From NCBI RefSeq assembly GCF_040905785.1, contig NZ_JBBDQW010000061.1, forward strand, positions 1-64,000: a stretch of DNA of 64,000 nt, written 5' to 3'. The DNA comes from Tistlia sp040905785. GTDB lineage: Bacteria > Pseudomonadota > Alphaproteobacteria > Kiloniellales > DSM-21159. Under the pieces are notes generated by a model that was not told where the DNA came from, did no database searches, and saw only the letters and a program-made list of their open reading frames with translations. Shown piece by piece: positions 16,869-24,825 of the stretch. The position numbers and the translations under genes were made by a program. Numbering within the stretch: the stretch's first letter is position 1; each line of letters begins with the position of its first letter.

Positions 16869-17094
16869 GATTTATCTCCCGTTTGCCGCAGTGGGCGGAT
16901 GCATGCGCTTTGCGCGCGAGCGTGGACTCCGGATCGACTTTTGCCGCCCCGGCAGGAGCGCCGGCCGCGAGGCATCGATGACCAAACCAAGCACACTGCG
17001 TTTCATAACTGGATGAGGTCGATCAAGAACCCCGGCCGCGGGCCAAGGTCCGTGCGTCGGGAGGCGGGGGAGGGCGCCCGGCGTCGAACGGTGC

Positions 17095-17958
17095 TCATCT
17101 CGTCGAAACCGACCGCGGCCCTTCAGCTTCCAGTTCGCCGTCGCCAACGGTCTTGCCGACTGCTCCCATGCCCTTGCCTTTGACTTCTCTTGCCGAATCT
17201 CGAATGCGGGCCCCGTCCGTGATTTCCTCTCCAGCGTCATAGTGGGTGGGGCAGGCGGAACGGCTGGTGATCGATATCGAGGTTCCTGAACCGTTCAGGC
17301 CGGTCGAGGTTTCGATGCGCCCCTCGAGTTGCCTGACGAGCGCCGCGACGATGCCCGTTCCCATGCCGGTGGCGTTGGGGGATTGATCGCAGGTCGGCTT
17401 TCCGACGCCGTTGTCGGCAACGGTCAGCCTCCAGCGGCGACCTTTTACGCGAAAGGTCACCATGATTTTGCCGGCGACGGCATCGGCCAGAAAGGCATGC
17501 TTGAGTGCGTTGATCACCAGTTCGGTGACGATAAGCCCCACCTTCATTGCGATCGCGGAAGAGACCACGCAGGCATCGGCCCGGACGTCGATCGCGATCC
17601 GCGTGGCGTCGCCGACGACCGATGCCGTCAGATTCCTGCAAAGCTGGCGCAGATAGGCTGCCAGTTCGAAGTCGCCGCCCGAGGCCTGGAGTTGCTGCTG
17701 CACAGTGGCCACCGCCAGGATGCGTCGGCGGGCGTTCTCCAGATGCAGGCGCGCTTCTTCGGAATGCACTTTGTGTGCGTCAAGAGACAGAATGCTCGCG
17801 ATGAGCTGCAGGCTGTTGCCGATACGGTGGTGCACTTCCCGCTGGAGCGCTTCCTCGTGCTGAAACAGCGCTGCCGTCCGCTCGCTGGGGTATCGCCGGC
17901 TTCGTGGATCGATCGCCAGATTCAGTGTTCCGATGGCGGTGGAAACCTGACTGGGCAC
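17095..17958 (-). CDS. cytosolic HWE/HisKA_2-type sensor histidine kinase
   Basis: 287 residues from a GTG at 17958 with AGAGGAGG five bases upstream. There is no membrane segment or recognisable sensor domain before the phosphoacceptor region EALQREVHHRIGNSLQLIAS (the His within VHHRIGN), which is the HisKA_2 form. The ATPase domain follows: N box TELVINALKHAF, G1 VADNGVGKP and G2 GMGTGIVAALV. The last 45 residues are a low-complexity tail. No response regulator is adjacent. Kinases of this group often act in the alphaproteobacterial general stress response or light response, but nothing here fixes the signal. Confidence 0.85.
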   Translation of the reverse strand: MPSQVSTAIGTLNLAIDPRSRRYPSERTAALFQHEEALQREVHHRIGNSLQLIASILSLDAHKVHSEEARLHLENARRRILAVATVQQQLQASGGDFELAAYLRQLCRNLTASVVGDATRIAIDVRADACVVSSAIAMKVGLIVTELVINALKHAFLADAVAGKIMVTFRVKGRRWRLTVADNGVGKPTCDQSPNATGMGTGIVAALVRQLEGRIETSTGLNGSGTSISITSRSACPTHYDAGEEITDGARIRDSAREVKGKGMGAVGKTVGDGELEAEGPRSVSTR

Positions 17959-18044
17959 GGAAGCCTCCTCTGTTGCGGCCGGGAGATGTTGCGCCTGTCG
18001 GGGCGGGACCTGCTTTGATTTAGCGCAAATGGAGAGCGACGGCC

Positions 18045-18410
18045 CCTGGAGGCCGCGGCTTCGTCCATCGCAACGGCGGAGCAGGTCCGGGGCGGCCTTC
18101 CGGTGCTCGACCAGCTGGCGGACCGCACGGCGCTGCTCCGGCGTCCGGCCGTCGATCTCGCGCGCCAGATCAAAACGGCCGGCCGATGCGCGTCACCGCC
18201 TCGAGAGCCAGCGGCGAGATCGGCACAGCCGCCCCGTATCGATCTTGCCTCGGCAAGGACCGGCGCCGTGGTGTCGTCGCGGTGCAGGCGCTCGGCCGCC
18301 GTCACGTGCCGTGCCATCAGGTCCAGCAGCGGCTTCAGGACCGCGCAGGCGTGGCCGACCCGCTCGGCGGCGGTCGAGAGGCTGACAGGCAGCCCTCCCG
18401 GGCTCACCAA
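18045..18410 (-). pseudogene. IS66-family transposase (TnpC) remnant
   Basis: On the minus strand, GGLPVSLSTAAERVGHACAV and LKPLLDLMARHVTAAERLH lead to DDTTAPVLAEARS, the IS66 TnpC segment with the first catalytic Asp. The reading then jumps to ISPLALEAVTRI, normally about 150 residues further on, so the catalytic core is deleted. After that a shift at a TTTT run (about 18171-18174) moves the C-terminal part DLAREIDGRTPEQRRAVRQ to another frame. No intact tnpA or tnpB and no terminal repeats are seen. It is an old, inactive insertion scar next to the GntR gene. Confidence 0.8.
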
Positions 18411-18470
18411 ACCGCCAATTCACGCGAGATCCATTGCGCCCGCTCGGCGGGCGCCCCTGGCGGAGCCGGG

Positions 18471-19238
18471 CTAAGGCTCGACCGCGATCCGGTCGAGCCG
18501 GGAGGAATCGGGTGCGGCCGGTCCCGGGGTCTCCTCCGAGGCCACCGCCGCGAGGCGCCGCGCGGTGTTGTCGACGTGGCGGCGCATCGCCTGACGCGCC
18601 GCCTCGGGATCGCCGGCCTCGATCGCGTCGTAGACGGCCTGGTGCTCCCGCTGCGCCTCGGCCGAACGCTGGCGGCGACGCGCCGAGTGGCGGCGCGACA
18701 CCGAGATGTTCTCGCGCAGGAACTGGCTGAGGAACTCGTAGAAGGAGAGGTAGTGGGGATTGCGGGTCGCGATGCAGAGGGCCCGGTGGTAGCGCAGATC
18801 CGCCTCGACGCCGAGCTCGACGTCGCTCGCCTCGAGCGCCCGCGCCATCTCCTCGATCGCCGTTCTCATCTCCCGAAGATCGCGGGGCGTGCGATGCAGG
18901 GCCGCCAGCCCCGCCGCCTCGGTCTCGACGCCCATGCGCAGCTCGATGATCTTCATCACCGCCTCGATCTCGGTGCCGGTGCCGGGCGCCAGTACGAAGG
19001 TCTGGGGCAGGCGGTTCGAGGCAACCATGATGCCGCGGCCCTGGAAGCCCTGGACCAGGCCTTCCGCCTTCAGCTGGGAGATGGCTTCGCGGAGCACGGT
19101 GCGGCTGACGCCGAAGCGGCTCGCCAGAACCTGCTCCGGCGGCAGCCAATCGCCGACCTCGTAGCCGCCGCCGGTTATCTCCTCCATCAGTGCCCGGGCG
19201 ACCTTCTCGGTCAGGCCCGGGCTGCGGGCGATCTTCAT
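18471..19238 (-). CDS. GntR-family transcriptional regulator, FadR/FCD subfamily
   Basis: 255 residues. The N-terminal winged helix holds LPPEQVLASRFGVSRTVLREAISQLKAEGLV, here given in part as SRFGVSRTVLREAISQL. The C-terminal all-helical FCD domain has the metal-ligand pattern with EADLRYHRALCIAT and REHQAVYDAIEAGDPEAA followed by MRRHVDNT. It is the last gene of the minus-strand operon that encodes the ABC importer and the hydroxyacid dehydrogenase. Regulators of this subfamily usually sense small carboxylic acids, which fits a hydroxyacid pathway. Part of its FCD coding sequence is duplicated at 16532-16681. Confidence 0.92.
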   Translation of the reverse strand: MKIARSPGLTEKVARALMEEITGGGYEVGDWLPPEQVLASRFGVSRTVLREAISQLKAEGLVQGFQGRGIMVASNRLPQTFVLAPGTGTEIEAVMKIIELRMGVETEAAGLAALHRTPRDLREMRTAIEEMARALEASDVELGVEADLRYHRALCIATRNPHYLSFYEFLSQFLRENISVSRRHSARRRQRSAEAQREHQAVYDAIEAGDPEAARQAMRRHVDNTARRLAAVASEETPGPAAPDSSRLDRIAVEP

Positions 19239-19298
19239 GCCGCTAAACGTCCACCTTTTCCTGCCGCGGCCGGCGGGCCGGGCCCTTCGCCCGGCCGC

Positions 19299-20276
19299 TC
19301 AAGCCGCCTTGGCCGTGTCCACCACCGCTTCCGGCTGCCGCCCTTCGACCGCAGCCAGAACGTTGCGCACGGCGAGTTCTATCATCGCGCGCCGAGTCTC
19401 GTGAGTCGCGCTACCGATGTGGGGCTGAAGGATGACGTTCGGAAGGGAGCAGAGCGGGTGGTCGCCCGGGATCGGCTCCTTCACCATGACGTCGAGGCCG
19501 GCGCCGGCGATGCGCCCCTCGCGCAGGACGGCGATCAGGGCCGCCTCGTCGACGATGCCGCCGCGCGCGGTGTTCACGAAGAAGGCGCTCTTCTTCATCA
19601 AGGCGAACTCGCGCGCGCCGATCGAGCCCCGCGTCTTCGGCGTGAGCGGGCAGTGGACGCTCAGGAAGTCGGACTCGGCGAAGAGGGCGTCCCGCTCGAG
19701 GTAGTTGGCCAAGCCGGCGGCCTCCGCCTCGCCGTCGCGGTTCGGCTTGTAGTAGGCGACCTTGAGGCCGAAGGCGCGCGCCCGCTCGGCGACCAGGCGA
19801 CCGATGCGTCCCATCCCCAGCAGCCCGAGCGTCTTGCCGGCGATGTCGAGGGAGTAGGGGGCGGGACCCTTGGCCCAGGAACCCTCGCGCACGAAGCGGT
19901 CGTTCTGGAAGATCCGGCGGCCGAGGCAGAGAAGCATCACGGTGGCAATGTCGGCGACGGCGGCGTCCAGGACGCCGGGCGTATTGCAGATCATCACCTG
20001 GCGTCGCTGCACCACTTCCAGGTCGACGTTGTCGAAGCCGACGGCAAAGTTCGAGACCACCTTCAGCTTCGGGCAGCGGTCGAGGAAATCGTCGTCGATC
20101 TTGACGCGGATCGTGGTCAGCAGGCCGACGGCCTCCTTCATGCGCTGGGCGAGCGCCTCGTCCGGCGCTGCGAGCGCGTCGGCGGTGGTCGCGACCATGT
20201 CGGTGCGCGCGGCGACGAGGTCGCGCAGGTCGTCCGGCAGCGGGGCGGTGACCAGGACGGTGGGACGTTCTCTCAT
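19299..20276 (-). CDS. D-isomer-specific 2-hydroxyacid dehydrogenase (glyoxylate/hydroxypyruvate reductase-like)
   Basis: 325 residues; ATG at 20276 with AAGGAG seven bases upstream, preferred over the in-frame start at 20303. The NAD(P) fold motif is LGLLGMGRIGRLVAERARAF. Catalytic residues are the Arg in VNTARGGIVDE, the Glu in MVKEPIPGDHPL and the His in LQPHIGSAT. The protein matches the GhrB/2-ketogluconate-reductase group. It interconverts a 2-keto acid and a D-2-hydroxy acid in the cytosol. It lies in one direction with the ABC importer and GntR gene, so it likely processes the imported compound. Confidence 0.9.
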   Translation of the reverse strand: MRERPTVLVTAPLPDDLRDLVAARTDMVATTADALAAPDEALAQRMKEAVGLLTTIRVKIDDDFLDRCPKLKVVSNFAVGFDNVDLEVVQRRQVMICNTPGVLDAAVADIATVMLLCLGRRIFQNDRFVREGSWAKGPAPYSLDIAGKTLGLLGMGRIGRLVAERARAFGLKVAYYKPNRDGEAEAAGLANYLERDALFAESDFLSVHCPLTPKTRGSIGAREFALMKKSAFFVNTARGGIVDEAALIAVLREGRIAGAGLDVMVKEPIPGDHPLCSLPNVILQPHIGSATHETRRAMIELAVRNVLAAVEGRQPEAVVDTAKAA

Positions 20277-20352
20277 CGGTAGGCTCCTTTGCGTGGGCGG
20301 CACCGCTACCGGCGGCGGCGGTGTCGGCGGGGATTCGGGCGGGCCCCGCGGT

Positions 20353-22086
20353 TCAGGACCGCAGCGCGCCGCGGAAATAGCGCAGCACCAGCAGCACGAC
20401 TGCGGTGTCGAGCACCGTCATGATCAGCGCCATTGCCGTCAGCTGCGGGAAGGATCCATTCTCCCAGAGGTCGAGCAACACCAGGCCGACGACCGGGTTG
20501 GACGGCCCCGAGAGCAGGGCCGAGGCGGTGAGCTCGCCGGCCATCTGCACGAACAGGATGACCCAGCCGGCGACCAGCCCCGGCAGCATCAGCGGGATCA
20601 CGATGCGCCGGAAGGTGCGCAGCGAGGAGGCGCGGAAGACGTGCGACGCCTCGACCAGCTCGCGTCCGACCTGCGCCAGCGACGAGGAGGCGGAGCGCGC
20701 CGCCTGCGGCAGGAACATGACCAGGTAGACCAGCAGCAGCAGCAGCAGCGTGCCGTGGATGTTCAGCCAGCCCTGGCTGAAGGTGACGAGGAAGCCAACG
20801 CCGAGCACCGTGTGCGGGAAGGCGGCCGGCAGCGCGGTGATCGCGTCGATCGCCTTTGCCAGGGTGCCGCCGACGTTGCTGCCGCAGAGCGCCAGGAAGG
20901 CCGCGAGCAGCATGCCGAGGGTGCCGCCGATGGCGCCGAGCAGCAGGCTGTTGACGAGGGCGCTCGAGCTCAGGGAGCTTTCGAAAAGAACGAAGTCGTA
21001 GTTCGCCAGGGTGAATTTCGAGACGTCGATGTTCGGCGTCCAGAAGGGCTGGAGCGAGACGATCAGCAGGCCGACGACCGGGATCACCGAGGTCGCCATG
21101 AGGTAGAAGAACACCGCGCCCAGCGCGGGCCAGCGCCAGCGGCCGAGGCGCACCTTGGCGCCGCCGCCGGCCTTGCCGCCGATCGTCGCGAAGCGGCCGG
21201 CCCGGGCGACGAGATGCTGCAGCAGCAGCGCGGCCTGCACGATCGACATCATGAAGAGGCTGAGGACGATGGCGATGTCGGTGCGCGGCGGGTAGTTGTA
21301 GAGCTGCCTGTAGATGGTCACCGAAAGCACGTCGATCCCAGCCCCGGTGCCGATGATGATTGGAACCGAGAAGAAGGCGAAGCCGAGCATCACCAGGATC
21401 AGGATCGAGGCGAAGAGCGCGGGCTTGATCGCCGGCAGGGTCACCCGCCAGAGCGTCTTGAAGGGCCCGGCGCCGCTGATCCGCGACGCCTCCTCCAGGT
21501 TGGGGTCGAGGTTGCGCAGCGCCGCCGAGACGATCAGGTAGACGTAGGGCACGAGGTAGAGCGCCATCACCAGCACGAGGCCGGTGAAGGTGAAGATGTC
21601 CAGCGGGCCGCTCGGGATCCCGCTCTCCTGGCCGCTGCCGAAGATCGCCCGGAACTGCACGTTGAGCAGGCCGGCGCGCGGCGACAGCAGCATCACCCAG
21701 CCGGTGACGCCGGCGATCTGCGGCACCAGCAGCGGCAGCAGCGGCAGCAGGTCCCGCGTCCAGCCCGAGGTCGCGTCGGTGCGCTCGTTCACCCAGGCGA
21801 AGGCGGCGCCCACCGAGAGCGCGAGCAGGCCGCTGAGGCCGGCCACGGCGATGGTGTTGGTCACGACCTTGAGGATCGCCGGATCCAGGACGATCGCGAG
21901 GAATCCCTCGACGTCAAGGCGCCCGTCGACGACGAAGGCGTCGTAGACGATCCAGCCGATCGGATAGGCGATCAGCAGCGTCGTCCCCACGATCGCCAGC
22001 CAGGCGAGGCCGCTGAACAGGCGGCGGCCGCCGAGCAGGGCGGCGAGGCTGCTGACGGACGGGGTGCCGGCGGCGGCAAGGCTCAT
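20353..22086 (-). CDS. ABC transporter permease, fused two-domain iron/thiamine (FbpB/ThiP) type
   Basis: 577 residues from ATG 22086; the GTG at 22095 has the GAAGGAA too close. About twelve membrane helices form two permease halves. Each half carries a BPD_transp_1 cytoplasmic EAA-like loop: LEEASRISGAGPFKTLWRVTLP in the first (split as EEASRISGAGPFKTLW) and LVEASHVFRASSLRTFRRIVIP in the second (EASHVFRASSLRTFRR). Permeases of this form serve iron(III), thiamine, phosphonate or polyamine-like ligands. It works with the ATPase and binding protein encoded just upstream in the operon. Confidence 0.9.
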   Translation of the reverse strand: MSLAAAGTPSVSSLAALLGGRRLFSGLAWLAIVGTTLLIAYPIGWIVYDAFVVDGRLDVEGFLAIVLDPAILKVVTNTIAVAGLSGLLALSVGAAFAWVNERTDATSGWTRDLLPLLPLLVPQIAGVTGWVMLLSPRAGLLNVQFRAIFGSGQESGIPSGPLDIFTFTGLVLVMALYLVPYVYLIVSAALRNLDPNLEEASRISGAGPFKTLWRVTLPAIKPALFASILILVMLGFAFFSVPIIIGTGAGIDVLSVTIYRQLYNYPPRTDIAIVLSLFMMSIVQAALLLQHLVARAGRFATIGGKAGGGAKVRLGRWRWPALGAVFFYLMATSVIPVVGLLIVSLQPFWTPNIDVSKFTLANYDFVLFESSLSSSALVNSLLLGAIGGTLGMLLAAFLALCGSNVGGTLAKAIDAITALPAAFPHTVLGVGFLVTFSQGWLNIHGTLLLLLLVYLVMFLPQAARSASSSLAQVGRELVEASHVFRASSLRTFRRIVIPLMLPGLVAGWVILFVQMAGELTASALLSGPSNPVVGLVLLDLWENGSFPQLTAMALIMTVLDTAVVLLVLRYFRGALRS

Positions 22087-22147
22087 GCTGCTCACTTCCT
22101 TCTCGGGAGTGGGGGCGCGGGCGGACGGTGGCGCGGCGGACTCGCGC

Positions 22148-23353
22148 CTAGGCGAACACCAACACGTTGGCGGGGTCGAACTGCAGCGTGACCTCCTGGC
22201 CCTCCTCGACCGCCTCCGCCTGCATGCTGCGGACCAGCAGGCGCTGCTCGCCGACGACCACCGGGTACTCGCTGTAGAGTCCGAGGAACATCGCGCTTTC
22301 CAGCGTGCCGACGAGGCGGCTGCCGGCGGCGGCCTCGCCGGGGGCGGCGAAGCGCAGGTGCTCTGGCCGCACCATCACCACCACCTCGGCGCCCGGCTGG
22401 AAGTCGCCGCCGTTGCTGGAGACGATCCTGCCGACGGCGGTCTCGACGGCGACCTCCAATCCGTTCCGCTCGACGACGCGGCCCGGCAGCTCGTTCACCG
22501 CCCCGACGAAGTTCGCGACGTAGCGGCTGCAGGGCCGCTCGTAGATGTCGCGGGGCGCCCCGACCTGCGCGACCTTGCCCATGCCCATGACGGCGATGCG
22601 GTGGCCGAGGGCCGTGGCCTCCGTCTGGTCGTGCGTGACGTAGAGCGCGGAGAAGCCCAGGCGCCGCTGCATCGCCACCAGCTCGACCCGAAGCTGCTCG
22701 CGGACCTTGGCGTCGACGTTGGACAGCGGCTCGTCGAACAGGACCACGCCATCGCTGCCGACGACGGCGCGGGCGAGCGAGACGCGCTGCTGCTGCCCGC
22801 CGCTGAGCTGCGCCGGATAGCGCTGCAGCAGCGCTTCGCAGCCGACCATGGCCAGTGCCTTCTCGACGCGCTGGCGGATCTGGTCCCGCGGCACCCGCTG
22901 GTTCACCAGTGGGTATGCCACGTTGTCCATTACGGTCAGGTGGGGCCAGAGCGCGTAGGACTGGAAGACCATGCTGATGCCGCGCTGCTCCGGCGGCACG
23001 GAGACCCGCTTGCGCGAGGAGAACACCAGCGTTCCGTTGATCTCGATCTCTCCGGAGTCGGGCTCCTCCAAACCGGCGACGCAGCGCAGCAGAGTGGTCT
23101 TGCCGCAGCCGCTCGGGCCGAGCAGGACCACCTTCTCCGACACGCCGATCTCCAGGGATACGTCGTCCAGCGCGAGCACGTCCCCGCGCCGCGTGCGGAA
23201 CCTCTTGACGAGGTTCCGCACGACGATGCGCGGAGCCGCGAGCGCCGCCTTGGCGGGCGGCGGCACCGAAGCCGCCGCCGTTGCGGACCGCTGGACGCTG
23301 CCGTCCGCTGCTTCGCCGGCGTCCCTCTCGATCATCACGGCTGCGTTCCGCAT
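22148..23353 (-). CDS. ABC transporter ATP-binding protein (FbpC/PotA type)
   Basis: 401 residues; starts 4 bases after the binding-protein stop, so translation is coupled. About 40 variable residues precede RIVVRNLVKRF. Walker A is GPSGCGKTT, the Q loop lies in MVFQSYALWPHLTVMDNV, the signature is LSGGQQQRVSLARAV, Walker B is VVLFDEPLSNVDAKVRE, and the switch His is in YVTHDQTEA. The C-terminal third is a TOBE_2 regulatory domain (VVVMVRPEHLRFA). It energises the fused permease. Confidence 0.93.
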   Translation of the reverse strand: MRNAAVMIERDAGEAADGSVQRSATAAASVPPPAKAALAAPRIVVRNLVKRFRTRRGDVLALDDVSLEIGVSEKVVLLGPSGCGKTTLLRCVAGLEEPDSGEIEINGTLVFSSRKRVSVPPEQRGISMVFQSYALWPHLTVMDNVAYPLVNQRVPRDQIRQRVEKALAMVGCEALLQRYPAQLSGGQQQRVSLARAVVGSDGVVLFDEPLSNVDAKVREQLRVELVAMQRRLGFSALYVTHDQTEATALGHRIAVMGMGKVAQVGAPRDIYERPCSRYVANFVGAVNELPGRVVERNGLEVAVETAVGRIVSSNGGDFQPGAEVVVMVRPEHLRFAAPGEAAAGSRLVGTLESAMFLGLYSEYPVVVGEQRLLVRSMQAEAVEEGQEVTLQFDPANVLVFA

Positions 23354-23357
23354 GGCC

Positions 23358-24419
23358 TCAGCTGAGACCGACGAGCTTGGAGATGCGGTCGGACATGGCC
23401 AGGGCCTCGCTGATCGCCTCGTAGCTGGCCTGGCGGTAGTCCGAGGGCAGCGGCAGCGCGCCCGGGATATTGCCGAGCGGCGAAGCGCCGACGTCCTTGA
23501 CCAGCAGGGCCTGTCCCTCCGGGGAGAGCACGTAGTTGACCAGCAGGCGGGCCGAGTTGGGATTCGGCGCCTGGGTGGAGATCGAGACCAGGGACTCCAG
23601 GCCCGTGTTGGGCTCCAGCATGACGTCGTCGATCGGGCCGCCCTGCTCGATCACCGAGTAGCTGACCATCCGCAGGTTCTGCAGCAGCAGTGCGCTTTCG
23701 CCGGCCGCGAGCATCTGCGTACCCGGCACGGTGCTCGGCACCCAGCGGATGTCCTGTGCGGCCAGGCCGGTCAGGAACTCCTCGCCGTAGGTGTCGATCA
23801 TGGTTTTCGCCCAGTGCATGTTGGTCGGGCTGGTGCGCAGGTCGGGCGCCAGGATCAGGCCCTTCCACTTCGGGTCCAGGATGTCGGGCCAGGCCTTCGG
23901 AGCCCCGCCGTCCGGAACAAGCGTTGTGTTGTAGGTGATGGTGCCGGGGAAGATGTTGGCGACCGCGTAGTTCTCCGCCTTGTACTCCTCCGGCCAGGCG
24001 GCGTGCGACGGCAGCTCGTCGATGCGCGTGAACCAACCTTTCTGATAGCCGTCGCGGATGATCGTGGGGTCGCCGAGCTGCAGGATGTCGGCGACGAATG
24101 TGCCGGCCTCTGCCTCGGTCGCATAGCGCTTGCCGAGCGGGCCGCTGGCCAGGCGCACGATGTTTACCTTGATCTCGGGATAGCGCTTGTTGAAGCCCTC
24201 GGCCATCCGCTGCGAAAGCGCCGGATTGTTGGAGGCGTAGTAGTTCACCTCGCCTTCGGACTTGGCGGCGTCGTACCAGCCCTCGACCTCGGGGCGCTCG
24301 AGCACGGCAGCGGTCGCATCCGCGAAGGCGCGGCCCGGCAGAATGGCAAGGGCGGCGCCCGCACCGACGAGAGCGCTCCCCTGCTGAACGAATTGCCGAC
24401 GGGTAAGCTTGGTTTCCAT
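23358..24419 (-). CDS. Tat-exported extracellular solute-binding protein (Fe3+/AfuA-like family)
   Basis: 353 residues. The N-terminus METKLTRRQFVQQGSALVG carries a twin-arginine motif and a signal ending near GRAFADA. The mature part has EGEVNYYASNNPALSQRM, DPKWKGLILAPDL and PNPNSARLLVNYVLSPEGQ, typical of the SBP_bac_6/AfuA group. Iron-binding members carry paired Tyr residues that I cannot place here, so an organic ligand (for example a carboxylate or phosphonate) is as likely as iron. It is the first gene of the minus-strand operon that ends with the GntR regulator. Confidence 0.9.
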   Translation of the reverse strand: METKLTRRQFVQQGSALVGAGAALAILPGRAFADATAAVLERPEVEGWYDAAKSEGEVNYYASNNPALSQRMAEGFNKRYPEIKVNIVRLASGPLGKRYATEAEAGTFVADILQLGDPTIIRDGYQKGWFTRIDELPSHAAWPEEYKAENYAVANIFPGTITYNTTLVPDGGAPKAWPDILDPKWKGLILAPDLRTSPTNMHWAKTMIDTYGEEFLTGLAAQDIRWVPSTVPGTQMLAAGESALLLQNLRMVSYSVIEQGGPIDDVMLEPNTGLESLVSISTQAPNPNSARLLVNYVLSPEGQALLVKDVGASPLGNIPGALPLPSDYRQASYEAISEALAMSDRISKLVGLS

Positions 24420-24528
24420 TTCTCTACCCCCTCTGTCCGGGCTGGCTTTTTGAGGCCCGTTGGGTGCCGCTGCTGCGGCTCCGGCCGCCGCGTACTCGTG
24501 CGACGGCCACGACCTATCGTGTCATCGG

Positions 24529-24556
24529 CTTATCGTATTTGTAGGCAAAGTGTCAA
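24529..24556 (-). promoter_or_regulatory. sigma70-like promoter for the ABC importer operon
   Basis: On the minus strand a perfect -35 TTGACA (24556-24551) is followed after 16 bases by GATAAG (24534-24529). The predicted start lies about 100 bases before the binding-protein ATG. Two direct repeats, TATCGTGT and TATCGTAT, spaced 16 bases, overlap the -10 region and could be a regulator site. The divergent intergenic region 24420-24825 holds no gene. Confidence 0.5.
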
Positions 24557-24693
24557 CGTGCCGCGGATCCTGATTCGGCGCCAGAACCACCGCCCTGCCC
24601 AAGCTGGGCCTGTGGACAGGGCGGTTTAGCTAGAAGTTATACGCAAAAACAATCGGTTGTGATCTTTCCGGACAGGGAGCTACAGGCCGCCGC

Positions 24694-24723
24694 TTGACAG
24701 GGCCGGGAGCGTCAAACTAGCGT
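24694..24723 (+). promoter_or_regulatory. sigma70-like promoter for the second Rieske operon
   Basis: A perfect TTGACA at 24694-24699 is followed after 18 bases by TAGCGT at 24718-24723. The expected start, near 24730, is immediately before the palindrome at 24739-24758, which is a good place for repression. Confidence 0.45.
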
Positions 24724-24738
24724 TGTGTGGCGGCATAG

Positions 24739-24758
24739 AATGGAAAGCACATTCCATT
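24739..24758. promoter_or_regulatory. palindromic operator, candidate site for the IclR regulator of 26758-27546
   Basis: Perfect 7-base arms AATGGAA and TTCCATT are separated by AGCACA. GGAA/TTCC arms at this spacing resemble IclR-family boxes. It lies 67 bases before the Rieske alpha gene, and an IclR gene is the third gene of that operon. The site differs from the motif near the first iclR gene. Confidence 0.6.
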
Positions 24759-24825
24759 TTTCGCGCCAAGGCCCCGCGACCGCCGCGGCAGCGTCGCTCT
24801 CGCCTGCAGGAAGAAGGGTAGCAAC

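Noticed and set aside
16872..17240. Minus-strand frame of 122 codons between the DUF3309 gene and the kinase gene
   Set aside because: Its composition is Arg/Pro/Ser-rich, it overlaps the end of the kinase gene, and it has no family signature or convincing ribosome binding site.
19870..22191. Plus-strand open frame of 773 codons opposite the ABC permease
   Set aside because: It is dominated by Gln/Arg/Asp/His low-complexity sequence, antisense to a clear membrane permease.
22148..24419. Iron(III) importer assignment for the minus-strand ABC system
   Set aside because: The binding protein is AfuA-like, but I could not place the paired Tyr iron ligands, and the operon partners are a hydroxyacid dehydrogenase and a GntR regulator, so I left the substrate open.
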